From Rhinopomastus cyanomelas (lineage: Eukaryota; Chordata; Aves; Bucerotiformes; Rhinopomastidae), in assembly GCA_013400115.1 (NCBI GenBank), contig VXBP01008594.1, forward strand, positions 310,001 to 374,000: a DNA stretch of 64,000 nt, in the 5' to 3' direction. Positions 42,346-53,640 of this stretch are shown here, one piece after another (within the stretch, counting starts at the first letter, position 1; each line of letters starts with the position of its first letter). The position numbers and the translations under genes were made by a program. The notes beneath the pieces are model-generated. The model searched no databases and was not told the origin of the DNA. It worked only from the letters and a program-made list of their open reading frames with translations.

Positions 42346-45094
42346 TAGCAGAGGGCTGAGCAGGCAGCCATCCTTGGCGGGTGACCTCGTGATCTCTTTG
42401 GGAGGAATGGCTCTCCTGATGGGGATGAAGATGAGGAGGCTGGGACATGTCTGGGAGACTTGGGGAGAATACTGGTCAGCCAAGTGACATGTCACCTCTC
42501 ATTGCTGGGACTGAGTGTGGAGGTGGAGCAGCGGGCATGGCGGATCCCTCATGCTTTTGATTTATGAGGTTTTGGGCAAGGCTCTGCATACTTTATGTAG
42601 CCTTGGGCAAGTCCACATGAGTCTCCTCATTTCAGAGCTCAGTCACAGCTGGGGCAGATTTTGTGATGCAAAGGTAAAGCAGTGGGATTTCTGAACTGCC
42701 CGGAGGCAGGATGTGCTGGGCATTGATGGGAAGCTGTGAGAGGTTGGCCAGGGCTCAGTGCTTAGGTTTGTGTCAGCTGGATTGGGGCCTTTTTTAGGGA
42801 TGGAGGTGGGATGGGGGTTAGTGTCTGCAGAACAGTTATGTCTCCGCTGCTGTTAAATGTAGTTAAAGTTGAGTGGCTTCTAATTTAATAATGAAAGGAA
42901 GAGAAGTAAGTGTTGTCAGCCATATGTGCCCGTCCCAGTAAGTACTAATTGAAAACAGATATTGACTTTAAAGTGAAAATGTAATATGATAAATGGTGGG
43001 TTGAAAATTTTGTGCACTTGGGAGGGAGAAGTGAACGCATGCAGCTTCCCTTCTGTTCTGCCTAAGCTTCGTGTCCCACCAGGAGCAGAATCTTCCATTC
43101 TGTGAGGCCAGTGGGACAGGAATCTTGGAGAGAAGGACCTGGGATTGTGTTAGAGCAGCATCCAGAGCCTCACTGTGCCAAAATCAAACTGGCTTCTGGT
43201 TTCTCCCATACCTTGCAGACCAATCTCTGTCAAAGCTCCATAGGGAGAAGAAATTAAGCTTTTTGAGGCTGGGGGAAACAGCACCTCCCTTGTCATCAAG
43301 GTGTTGGTGACCCTCTTTGTGATGATCTCTGCTGCTTGAGCCGACACCATCTCAGCTCCTCTGAGCTGGCATCCTGGCCCATAGCCTGGATTTGATGAGT
43401 GTAGTGGCCAGTGCTGGAAAAACACTGGCCAGTGGTTCCTTTTTGGGGCTGCTGGGGGACAATAGAGGACATCTCTAGTCTTCTCAGTCCAACCCAAATG
43501 GGTGTTGATCCCCTGGAGAGAAACACCCTTTGCCTCTTGCCCTCAAGTTGTCCACAACCCACCACCCTGCAGCCTGTCTTGGGCAAGTCATGGCTTTCAG
43601 CAGCCAAAGCTGGAGTCACAGTGCTTTTTAAATTGGTTTGTAGGCAGAGCAGTGCTGCATGACCAACGACCATTACAGGATGCTCCCTGAGAACCACCCC
43701 ACCACTGTCATCTTGGGAGGAAGCAGCCTGGCCCTAATCCCTTTGTGCAGAGTTTCTGCTTGTTCCCTCATATGGGTGCGTGTATACGATTTGCATTTTG
43801 CACTCTGATCGTATGCATAGAATTCAGATTGAAATGGGGGCTTGCATAGATTTGCATGCTGATGAGGCAGTGGCTTTATTTATTTATTTGGAGTCCTCTC
43901 AAGCAGGCAGCAGTCTGCTGAGAAGCAACTCCTGCAGCTGTGTTGGTGATGGAGCATTCCAGTACTATGCGGACCCTTGTTCTTCTCCAAGACCCACTTT
44001 CTCCCTCTGCTTAAGCAGTCGAAGCTGATGGTCTCTGCTCCAACAGCTCCTTGGCTTCATCCTCCTGAACGCTTGTTGAGACAGCTTTGGACATTAGTCC
44101 ACCTTAGCTAGCCAGAAATGCTTCTTTAAGATTATACTGGTGCAAAGCAGGTAAGAAGTAGAAACACTACCGTGTTAGAGCTGGTTGTAGCCAGCGCAAG
44201 CCACTTGCTCTTGAATGTGGTGGTCTGTGGGCAAGATGATTGGAGTGTGCCCCTGCTCTCTCCATGAATTTGCAGCTCAGAGAACCTGCTGGCCTCAGCC
44301 TCCTGCCTTCCTCATCAGACCATGACCTTTCCCTTCATCATGGGGCTGTTAGTTCTGGTGTCTTTGAGCAGCTGACCTTGGGATGTTGCATATGGGCTTT
44401 GGCTGTGAAGACCATCAATCCTGCTCTGCCGTGGCATGCGGTGCTGCTGTGGTCCACCCATGCTGTTTTCCCTTGACAGGAGCCCTTCACCCTCTTTCAA
44501 AGAGCAAGAGTGAAGAAAGTTTGGAAACACTGAGAAAGCATCAGATAGAGGAGGGGAAGCCGAAGGCTGGGAGAAAATCAGTTCCTAAAGCTCCATATCA
44601 TGACAGGGGAGGAAAAAGTAAGACCTCAACTCCAGGTGTTTCACTGAATCACAGCCCTGTGGCTCTTTGCTCATCTCTGCAGCAGATACACCCAGTGCAC
44701 AGCTCAGTGCTCAGCCCTGCCATGCCAGCACTCCCTCCCCAGATGACTTCTGCTGCAGCTGAGTTTGTTGCTGGAGCACTGAAATGCGGCCAAGGCAGGG
44801 CTCCTGAAATGGCAGCAGGAACTGGGTCACATCGTGCTGCCCCGAGAGAGTGAGTTTCTCTCCAAGCAGTCTGGCTTCCAGTTATTATTTTACAGGGGAT
44901 GTTAGCGGTTGATAAGGCAACTGCTCTGACTGCCAGTGGGGCTTATTTGGGGCTTATTGCATGCTCCAGTTTATATTTTAATATAGGCAAAGGTGACTTA
45001 CAACTTTAATATTAAATTTTAAAACTGATTGCTCCACTGGTGTGGTGGTAGCGGGGTTTTTTTTTTATCTATGTGAAACCAGATTAATCTCAGC

Positions 45095-45500
45095 CTTCCT
45101 TGATCCCACTGGTAGCTTTTCTTTCCCTGGCTGGAGACACACGAGCCTGCGTTGCGCCAACAAAAGCCAAGAAGGAAGATGTTTGCGTGGTGATAAATAA
45201 TTGTCACGGGGGCTGCTTTTCTTCCAGAGACATCTCCGCTCTGCCAGCTCGACAATGGCATCCGTGGGAGCTCTTGCCTTTGTACGAGGTTCTCTGCCTT
45301 GCCGAGCGGCGCTCTGCTGAACAATGTCTGGCTTTGTTGCTTCCCATAGAAACCTCATTTTTTGTCGCCGTGCTTCTCCCTGGTTTTCCAGGCTGTCCGT
45401 AACGCGACGCCGCTTTGTGCCGCTGGCGTTACAATTTCTTGCGTGCTCCTGCTGCTTGCAAGATGTTCTGTGCCCGAGGCGATGGTATTTTGTGGGATGA
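45095..45500. promoter_or_regulatory. Candidate conserved element with many intact CpGs
   Basis: Methylated introns normally lose CpG. Here they are retained over 400 bp ('gcgttgcgcc', 'gccgagcggcgc', 'gtaacgcgacgccgc', 'gtgcccgaggcgatgg'), interspersed with AT-rich 'ggtgataaataattgtcacg'. Either a CpG-rich enhancer, an alternative promoter or selective constraint would explain this. No exon could be fixed. Confidence 0.33.
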
Positions 45501-46961
45501 TATCTTATGGGGTGGCCCGTGGGGAGCTGGAGTTCAGTTGTTGTCCTGTTATTGGCTCCTTGAGCTTTCTTGGGTGGCTATGCTAGACTGGAGGATCCAA
45601 GAGCTGTTACAGCTTAGCAATGCCTCTGCCTCTGGACATCTAATCTGGTGTTTCAAGCCACCTCTAATCCCAGCTCTTACGGTTTAAGTGAATCCTCTTG
45701 ATGTAGCCCTAGGATGCTCCCTGGCTGCTTGTTATGTTGCTGTAGATCCTCTGGGGCCAGAAGGAGCCTCACTGGTGGGTGCTCTTTTTAGTGGAAGAAA
45801 AGGATCGCAGTCATGGCTCTGGAGATGTGTAGTAATAAATCTTCACGGTCAGCCTGTGTATGAGGGCACTTGTTAAATTTCCCCCAGATCAGGAGTTTGT
45901 AGTGCTCTGTGCTGGGAGCATCGCTGTACCTCGGCAAGAGACTGCTGGAATCAAGTGCTCTGTAAGCAGCCTGTAGTTTCTGGTGGGTTTGTAGGAAGGA
46001 TAACATTGCATTGACTGCCCATGTTCTCAAAAATGCCTCCCAAATGCTGCCTGAGCTTTTCTCATCCCAGCCTTATGAATAAGTGCTTTTCAGAGCTTGT
46101 TATTCCATGCCCAGTGTGTGTTGCTGTATATAAATATGTTGGGTTGATGGGGCTGAGCGCTGGGGATTGAGTAAACTGTGCGAGTCTGACAGTGGTAGAG
46201 GAGAGGAACTGAGGCACACGGGTCTGCAGCAGACATCAGTGTTTCAATCCCTACTTTTTGTAAAGAAAACTCTGAATTATTTCAGGAAATTATCCTGAAT
46301 CTCCCTTCTGTGTGGATGCTAGAAATGCCTCCATCACAGGAAGTTTCTCCTTACAGCTCTACATCATCAACCTTACTGCTGGTTGATGGCAGTTATCCTC
46401 ATGATTGTTACTAGTCAGCATCACACATAAGGCAAAGTTACTCTAACTTCTCCCCGTTCCAGTTGTGATGCTAGAAAATCAGCAGCCACCTCATGCCTGT
46501 CTCTTCCCTGCGTTGCATTTTGGGCTGGGGTGGGAAACCGTGAGGTTCTGTGTTGTGCAACGAACAGGAATGAGCTTAAGACAGTGACAAGACCGAAGAG
46601 CCATTAAAGGCAAAACCTGACACTATGCAAGTGAGCACCGAACAGCAGCCACATAAGTCCCATTTGTTTTACATTTCAGAGCTTAATGAGACAGAAATCG
46701 CACGGCAATTGTCATATGTGAAGGCAGAGATTGCTGGTTTACGTTTAACTAAAGCAACCGCCGTATGCGGCACCGGCGCCTGAAACTAAGCGAGTGATAC
46801 CCGCTGGCTGCCGTGGGGATGCACCCCGTGTAGCTGCAGACGACTCATTGCCCTGAAACTTCGCTCCTGTTGTGTGTGAATGTGACCGCCCAGCAGCAAT
46901 GCCAGGTTGAATCTGGTCTTGGAAGTATTGCATCTTCTCCATAGTACATGGGTATCATGTT

Positions 46962-47262
46962 CGTGTTGGTCTCTTCTCACAAGGAACAAGTGATGGAACA
47001 GCAGGAAATGGCCTCAGGTTGCACCAGGGAAAGGTTAGTTTGGCCATGAAGAGAAATTTATTCCTGGAAAGGGTCCTCAGGCCTTGGAACAGGCTGCCCA
47101 AGGAGGGGGTTAAATCGTCATCCCTGGCCGTGTTTCACAGTTGTGGAGATGTGGAGCTCAGGGACAGGGTTTAGCGGTGGGTTGGGACAGTTGGAGTCTT
47201 GGTTATACTCTATGAGCTTTAAGGTCTTTCCCAATCTAAACAAATCTACAGTCCTTCATGTA
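46962..47262 (+). mobile_element. CR1 LINE, 3' fragment, 0.3 kb
   Basis: It starts near 'gttggtctcttctcacaagg' and includes 'gaaatggcctcaggttgcac' and 'cttggaacaggctgcccaag'. It ends 'gctttaaggtctttcccaat' plus 'ctaaacaaatctacag', with an eroded tail. Same subfamily as 9,474, 47,408 and 53,305. Confidence 0.87.
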
Positions 47263-47407
47263 AAAGATGGAGGAGTGCAGCGATCATGGCCAGCAACTCT
47301 TTTTATGCATGATCTCACTTGGGTTTTGAAATCTGTATCTTGGAGTGGTCTGTAGGAAGCCGTAAGGAGCACTGCTCTGGAACAGCCCACTGCTGTGGGT
47401 TCGGGAG

Positions 47408-47822
47408 CACAGAATCATAGGATCACTTAGGTTGAAAAAGACATTAAGGTTATCAAGTCCAACCAATACCCTACTCTATCAGTCCTCTGTCAGACCCACC
47501 ACTAAACCCTGTTGCCTAACACCACATCTATGCAGCTTGTGAACACGGCCAGGGATGGAGACTCCCTCCCTGTCAGCCAGTTCCAAGGCCTGGTGATCCT
47601 TTCCAAGAAGAAGCCAGCCTGAACTTTGCCTGGGGCAACCTGAGGCCATTCTCTCTTGTTCTGTCACTTGTGCGAAGAGACCACCACCCACCTGTCTACC
47701 TCTTCCTCTCAGGTAGCTGTAGACAGCAATAAGATCTCCCTTCAGCCTCCTCTTTTCTGGACTGAACAACCCCAGCTCCCTCAGCCATTCTTTGTAGGAC
47801 CTGTGCTCCAGACCGTTTACCA
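47408..47822 (-). mobile_element. CR1 LINE, 3' fragment, 0.41 kb
   Basis: Tail complement ('cacagaatcataggatcact') is followed by 'aggttgaaaaagacattaag', 'accactaaaccctgttgcct' and, further right, 'tctcccttcagcctcctctt' (complement of the RRLKGDL segment). The - strand keeps FSPEKRRLKGDLIAVYSYL near 47,735-47,768. It lies opposite to the copy at 46,962, tail facing tail. Confidence 0.9.
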
Positions 47823-48063
47823 GTCAAGTTGAACCTTGATGTCTCATTAGTGTCACTGCTCAGACTATTGCCAAGGTGCCGCCTGTTGTGTGTAGTGTAG
47901 AGATGACAGTGCCATATGAGATTGCAGCAAGGCTTCTTACCACCCCCTTCACACACTGGTCAGGAGGTGGTATCAAGCCTGCTTTTCTTACAGCAGTGGT
48001 TATTTTTAGGAGGAGGGATGTTTCTGCCTTAGACACCTGGTCATCATCTGAAAGCCGCTGTAT

Positions 48064-48202
48064 TGAATCACAGAACATTAGGGATTGGAAGGGACCTCGA
48101 AAGATCATCCAGTCCAATGCCCCTGCCAGAGCAGGATCCCCTAGACCAAGTCACACAGGAACGTGTCCAGGTAGGTTTTGAACATCTCCAGAGAAAATAA
48201 CC
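48064..48202 (-). mobile_element. CR1 LINE subfamily A, 3' end only (0.14 kb)
   Basis: Tail complement 'tgaatcacagaacattaggg' is followed by 'attggaagggacctcgaaag', 'gaccaagtcacacaggaacg' and 'aacatctccagagaa'. High identity to the copy at 4,721 suggests a young insertion. Confidence 0.92.
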
Positions 48203-49518
48203 TTTAGTTCAGGTGTGGGCACTGCCCACTGAGGGCTGGAAACACTTGTGGGAATAATCTCAAACCCTCTGCCAACCATCCATTATTTTCCAGCATAAAC
48301 CCAATATCAGTTTCAGATGAGCTGAACAATAGGGAGATATTAATGTCAAAACGCATTATCCTGGGAAACTTGCTTCGGCTCTACTCATTTGTGCCTGAGC
48401 TTTATGTTCATAAATTGCTAAAGCAGTTTTTTAATATTAACATAAGCTGCAGTCTTTTTGACAACTGTTAGAGAGCAGGATGCATATGGAGTTCTGAAAT
48501 TGCTTTTGGGGGTTTCTTGGGCTTTGGTTTTTTCCCCTTGTCTATCTTGAACTGAAGAGAACACCCCCTAAATGTTGTATTGGGTTAACTGAAACAAGAC
48601 TGGAAATATTTGTTTCAGGTCGAATGAAACCCTTCATCTGATGAGAGATGTCCTTTGTTCAGGTTTTAAATCCTTTTTTTTTTTTTTTTTGGTGGTAGTA
48701 AATGAACTTCAGAGATGTCTTTGGGAAGGGGAAAAGTCTGTGTGTTTCAAGGAGAAGGGAAAATGTCTAAATAAACCACTTTCCCTTTTGACACACCCTC
48801 CCCCATTTCAGTTTGAACAGTTGAATGGGTTTGATGGGAGTTCATGAGTAGCATTGCTTGACCCACATCTGCATGCTGCAAGAACGATGCTGGAGATGCA
48901 GGGGGAAGAGCTAATGAGTCATTTTTCTAATGAGCGTCTCGGTAGGTGAGAGAAGTACTGAAATTATATATTTGAAGGAATAATGGGACCCTCGTTAGAT
49001 GACTAAATCTTATCCTTAATCATCCTGGGGGCGATGATGAAGGGAAATAGAGAGTTGGATCATCCTGATTAGATAAGTTGTGGGTGAAGAGTGTTTTGCA
49101 GCCAGCCTGGAGCTTTGGGGGGACCAAACCCAAGCTGACAGTCCTTGCTATGTGCATGGCAGCCAGTCCAGCTGGGTCATCCGTGGCATCGAACCAAGAC
49201 TTGTGTGGTCTTCTCTCATCAAGAGAGGTCTCCTTGATGGTACAGCCCAGTGACATGCTGGGTCACAGAATCAGCTCCCTGCTGCTGATCAGGTTTCCTC
49301 ATCAAATCCCTCCAACCATTAAGTGCTTCCTAGTCCTAGAGGCACTCGAGCATTCAGCTTTCTGATGAATCCCTGCTGGGATATTTGAGACCTCCTGAAT
49401 GTAATGAGAAGCTCCCCAGGCCCTTTGTTGCTACCCTGAAGCACTTGGAGAAAACCCTCCTGAGATCTGTTTACTGCCTGTTGCTGGGATGTCTGGAAGG
49501 TGACATGAGCTTGGAGAA
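48203..49518. other. Unique non-coding stretch with CNE-like part and T17 run
   Basis: The AT-rich section 48,280-48,450 ('gggagatattaatgtcaaaa', 'cttcggctctactcatttgt') looks CNE-like. A run of 17 T lies at 48,674-48,690. No gene recognised. Confidence 0.35.
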
Positions 49519-49808
49519 GAATCACAAACTAGTTTAGGTTGGAAGGGACCTCAGAGATTATCCAGTGCCAACCCCTTGCCATGGGTAATATCAGACTGGT
49601 TGCCCAGAGCCCCATCCAAGGTTGGATGCTTCCATTGATGGAGCAGCCACAGCCTCCCTGGGCAACCTGTTCCAGGTTCTTGGCACTCTTACAGGAAGGG
49701 TTATGCTACCTAAGTTCCAAGTCAAGTAGGGCCTTTGTACTGGTCTAGGTCTTCTCCTGAAGAGCATGTGTTCCTCTGGGCGTGTGTGTTCAGGTTCACC
49801 TCTCACAA
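49519..49808 (-). mobile_element. Old CR1 LINE fragment, 0.29 kb
   Basis: Eroded tail complement 'gaatcacaaactagtttagg' is followed by 'ttggaagggacctcagagat', 'cccagagccccatccaaggt' and 'tccctgggcaacctgttcca'. The - strand keeps RVPRTWNRLPREAVAAPSME, a diverged end of ORF2. Confidence 0.87.
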
Positions 49809-50945
49809 GTTGTCCTCTGGGGTGCTGGGAAAGGTGTTCTCTGTTTTAGTGGAGTAATTGAGCAATCACGTTGTCCTGGACACAGCAACTAATGATTTTT
49901 TCTGTATGATAATGCAACTTCATTACTCTGGGGAAATCATCTGCTCCTGTGAAGGCAGGACTCTCACTTCTGGGTTAAGGGGGAAGAGATGAATGGCTTA
50001 ATTAAAAGGTTGAGGAGAAGAAAATCTGCCTTAACTCTTTCTTTTAGGCTGTGTTTGAGAGAGTTCTGTGAGGAGGAAGGTTATGTGTGAAGGCCTGCCC
50101 CAGCCTAGCCTTTTCTAGGGGAGCTAGTTGGTACTGCTGCATCAAACAAGGGTCACAAATGTCAGGTCTTCACCCCATCACCCAGGTCTCTGCCCACTGG
50201 AGGAGGCTGGCAGAGGCACGCGCAGCCCTGCTTTGTGGAAAAGGCTGAGATTTATTCTGTGTGAAAGGGGAATGTTATTTAAATCTGTACGTTTTGCAGG
50301 ATGTGAAAGCAGCTCCGCGTAATATACAGCCTCCCTCTCCACTGGGAACGCTCTATTAACATCTTTCATTTGTGTAGTTGGATGCTTTGCGGTGCCTTTT
50401 AGCGGTGATAATCCAGCAAAGACCTCTGTGTTGTTCACGCTGCAATATTTATGGAGCCAGCCTTCCTTTTAATTTCCGTGCCGAGTGTGGCCGTATGCAG
50501 AGAGAGAGTACAAACAGCACCTTTTGCCTCACAACAGCGAAGGCTTTTCCCGCGGTGGGATGTAGGGCTTTTCAGCAACTCATTTGGAGCTTATTGAGTC
50601 TCCTTTTGGAAAAGGAGCAGAAGGGTTTGAGCGTGTCCGATGGCGATTGCGCTCTGCCAGGCTGCTCCCGAAGACAAAGAGTGGTGGAAAGCTCTTTACT
50701 GGCAACAGGTGAGCAACTTCAAGCAGAGTCAACAGGACCAATGGGTCAACTGCTGGGGTTTTGGAGGTGGAGGGGGACCTGCTTGTGTGTATCCTTCACT
50801 TCGAGCTTTTGAACAAAGGAGTGTCAGTGCAAGGCATCTTCTTGTGCGTGAGAGAAGCTGCCCTGCAAATGAGCAGTGCTCTATCTCTTTCACAAGCCAG
50901 ACTTCTTGGTGGATGTAGAGCGGGAAAGAGCCCCTCTCCAGTGGC
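49809..50945. other. Unique non-coding stretch with CNE-like block
   Basis: The block 50,225-50,620 is listed separately. Elsewhere nothing was recognised. Confidence 0.35.
50225..50620. promoter_or_regulatory. Candidate conserved non-coding element
   Basis: Unique sequence with retained CpGs ('agctccgcgtaatatacagc', 'ttgcggtgcc', 'ttttcccgcggtggg') mixed with AT-rich cores ('tgttatttaaatctgtacg', 'gcaatatttatggagccagc', 'ccttttaatttccgtg'). The combination is unusual for the surrounding intron-like DNA and suggests constraint. Confidence 0.35.
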
Positions 50946-51275
50946 TCATAGGATTATGGAATGGTTTAGGCTGGAAGGGACCTTAAAGATTATCTAGTTC
51001 CAACCCCCCTGCTGTAGGCAAGGACATCTCTGCCCCACCAGACCAGGTTTCTGAAAGCCCCATCCAACGTGGTCTTGAGCACTCCAGGGATGGGGCATCC
51101 ACAGCCTCCCTGGGCAACCTATTCCAGGTCTTCAGCACCCACACAGTGAAGAACTTCCTCCTAAACTCCAATAGAAACCTATCCTCTTTCAATTTCAGGC
51201 CATTGTTCCTTGTCACTACAGGGCCTTGTAACAAGCCCTTCTTCAGCTTTCCTGTAGCCCACTTCACAGACTGGA
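50946..51275 (-). mobile_element. CR1 LINE fragment, 0.33 kb
   Basis: Tail complement 'ctcataggattatggaatgg' is followed by 'tttaggctggaagggacctt', 'ctggtcttg'-type body and 'cctccctgggcaacctattc'. The - strand codes VLKTWNRLPREAVDAPSLE near 51,080-51,140. Confidence 0.9.
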
Positions 51276-51436
51276 AGGAGCCTTTCTATGCTGGGATATG
51301 GATGCAGATAATATTCTTGTGCATGAGGTTGGATGAAGCTTGCTTGGGGTGGCTCAGGTCCCATGGAGGTGACCTGAAAATCTACTGGATTTCATTTAGG
51401 TGCCTTCATGGCTGCTGCATGTGGTGCCTTTTGTAG

Positions 51437-51610
51437 AGGTGTTTGGGTTGGAAGGGACCTTTAAAGATTGTCTAGTTCCAACCCCACCCTGCTGTGGGAG
51501 ACAGCTACAGTGATATCTCTCAGTAGACCAGGTTGCCCCATCTAACCTGGCCTTGAACTCTTCTAGGGAGGAGGGCTTTCTGTTTGCCTGCTGCACTCTC
51601 CTGAACCAGA
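51437..51610 (-). mobile_element. CR1 LINE fragment, 0.17 kb
   Basis: 'ggtgtttgggttggaaggga', 'cctttaaagattgtctagtt' and 'ctaacctggccttgaactct' mark the complement of a CR1 3' end. The tail itself is eroded. The - strand keeps SLEEFKARLDGA near 51,540-51,575. The right boundary is uncertain. Confidence 0.82.
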
Positions 51611-53212
51611 GGGGAGACCACCTCTCCCTTGGGCAGGGAAGAGAGCAGAAGGGAGCCCAGCAGCATTCAGCACCATGGTGAGAATATCCAAGCTGGTGCT
51701 TGAGGTCACTGCTTAGGCTCAGCTTGGCACAGAGGTATCGGAGCACTGGACATACAAGTGCTTCTCTTGTCTGCAGCTTCGATTCCCCAGCTTCTTTCTC
51801 TTCATTTTGCACAATTAAATATTAAAGCCAGTAAACACTTCAGTTTGTCTGCACAGTGTTGTCTGCCCAATTATCCTCCTGCAGGGCTGTCATACTGTGC
51901 CAGTTGCTTCCCTGGGTGCTGGCAGCCTTTAGCCTTTATGCCAGTCATCGCTGCAAGGAAAACCTCAGCTCTCCAAACCTCTCTTCCCAGCTCTATCTAC
52001 AGCTCTTCACTGCTTTGGAGTTACCTCTGTGTTAGAGATCCCAGGACACTGCTGAACTGGTTGAGCCTTTTCAGAGGGGCAGAAAGAGCTGTTTGTTCTT
52101 CTAAAGCTGCTCAGTGGGTACTGGCAGGGGAATAAAGGGACAGTTTAGCCGATGGTTCCTAGAAACCTGTAAGCATAGGTCAGACCTGTTGAAGCATGGA
52201 AGAGATTCTTTGCTCCCCAGAGATACAGGATGGGCACAGTTTGGTCTCAGCAGGCTTCAGAATTTCTTGTTGCCTTCCTGGAGCAGAGGCTGTGCTGGAA
52301 GGTGGGATCTTACCCCTTCTAAAACACGAGAGTTGCAGTGTCGGTTTCTCAGCTTTGGAATTGGGATCCTGAATCTCCTCTGCTCCCCATCCCAGCACTG
52401 AGGATGCCCTTCTTATACCTTGGGTTGTGTTTTTACCCAGTCAATAAGTCTTTGCTGACAAAGGAAGGGGAATTGTTGCAGCCAACTCTCCCAGCCTCGG
52501 TCAAGCAGAGCTTGTTTGTCTGGTTTATTTTTTTGGTCATGCCTTTCAAGGCCCCGATGTTAAGTGGAGCCCATTTCCAAGAGGGATGGGACGGCTCTAC
52601 ATGATTTTACTGTGGTTTCAAAAGACGTTTTAACTGCCTGTACTCCTGCCATCACTGAGTTACACGTCTGAGCCTGGCCTTGACTGCGCGGCTTGAATTT
52701 CTTGCTATGATTTTCAAGGTAGTGTTTATTAGCAGCTTGGCTGCTGCCAGACAGACCAGTGTCAACAGCTAATAGGGTTTCTCTTGACGGTCGCTCAGTG
52801 GTGATGAGCTGTCCCAGACCTTGGCATCTGCCATGGTCACTGTGAATATCAACATTTAACAGCAAAGAATCCCTGTCTGGCTTCTGGGTTCTGATACTTG
52901 ACTGGTGCAGAGTTTTGCCCCAGAATAAAATTCAAATCAGAATGTTTTCCAGTCTCCATTAAAACTTATTACTCATTGGGATTGGTATCGACTAGGCTCC
53001 CTTGTCAGTTGGTATTTCCATCCCAGATCAATAAAATCTTGGTATTGATTTCAAAATACTCTGCTATCTTAGAAATACAGCAGTGTGGGCTCCAGCAGGC
53101 AGCCTGGGGCTTTGCTGCTGTTTGAGGTCTGAGTCTCAGTTCCCCCACAGGTGATACCTGTAGGTTGCTATTGACATTAGTCTACTGCAGGGTTTTGTGT
53201 CTGCATCTCAGA
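51611..53212. other. Unique non-coding stretch
   Basis: No repeat or exon recognised. Confidence 0.35.
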
Positions 53213-53275
53213 TCATAGAATGTGTTGGGTTGGAAGGACTTGCAAAGGTCATCTAGTCCAACCACCCTACAACAA
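53213..53275 (-). mobile_element. CR1 LINE tail only (about 60 bp)
   Basis: 'atcatagaatgtgttgggtt', 'ggaaggacttgcaaaggtca' and 'tctagtccaaccacccta' are the complement of a CR1 end. The copy is cut off after about 60 bp and abuts the 5' end of the + strand copy at 53,305. Confidence 0.85.
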
Positions 53276-53304
53276 ACAGGAGAATCTCAAACTAGAGCAG
53301 ACGG

Positions 53305-53640
53305 GGAGGGTGAGGGGAGACCTTATTGCCATCTACCTGATAGGAGGTTGGGGAGAGGTGGAGGTTGGCATCTTCTCACTAGGAACAAGGGACAGCACAA
53401 GAGAAAATGATCTCAAGCTGCCCTAAGGGAAGTTTAGCTTGGACCTGAGGAGAAAATTCTCCCTGAAAAGGGTCCTCAGACCTTGAAGCAGGCTGCCTGG
53501 GGAAGGAGTTGAATCGCCATCCCTGGCTGTGTTTCAGAGTCATGGAGATCTGGAGCTCAAGAACAGGGTTTGGTGATGGGTTGGGACAGTTGGGGTCATG
53601 GTTGGACTCAATGATCTTAAAGGTCTTTTCTGACCCAAAC
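53305..53640 (+). mobile_element. CR1 LINE fragment, 0.34 kb
   Basis: It starts at 'ggggagggtgaggggagacc' (R-L-R-G-D-L codons, decayed), then 'aatgatctcaagctgcccta', 'ggtcctcagaccttgaagca' and 'gtttggtgatgggttgggac'. It ends 'atgatcttaaaggtcttttc' and 'tgacccaaacggg' without a clear tail. Confidence 0.88.

Larger units (their letters stand above)
41899..46961. other. 5-kb CR1-free stretch with CNE-like blocks
   Basis: Unique sequence with CNE-like blocks at 42,170-42,345 and 45,095-45,500 and a (TTTA)3 run near 43,876. One exon-like open segment (44,480-44,617) is discussed as a finding but not called as a gene. Confidence 0.35.
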
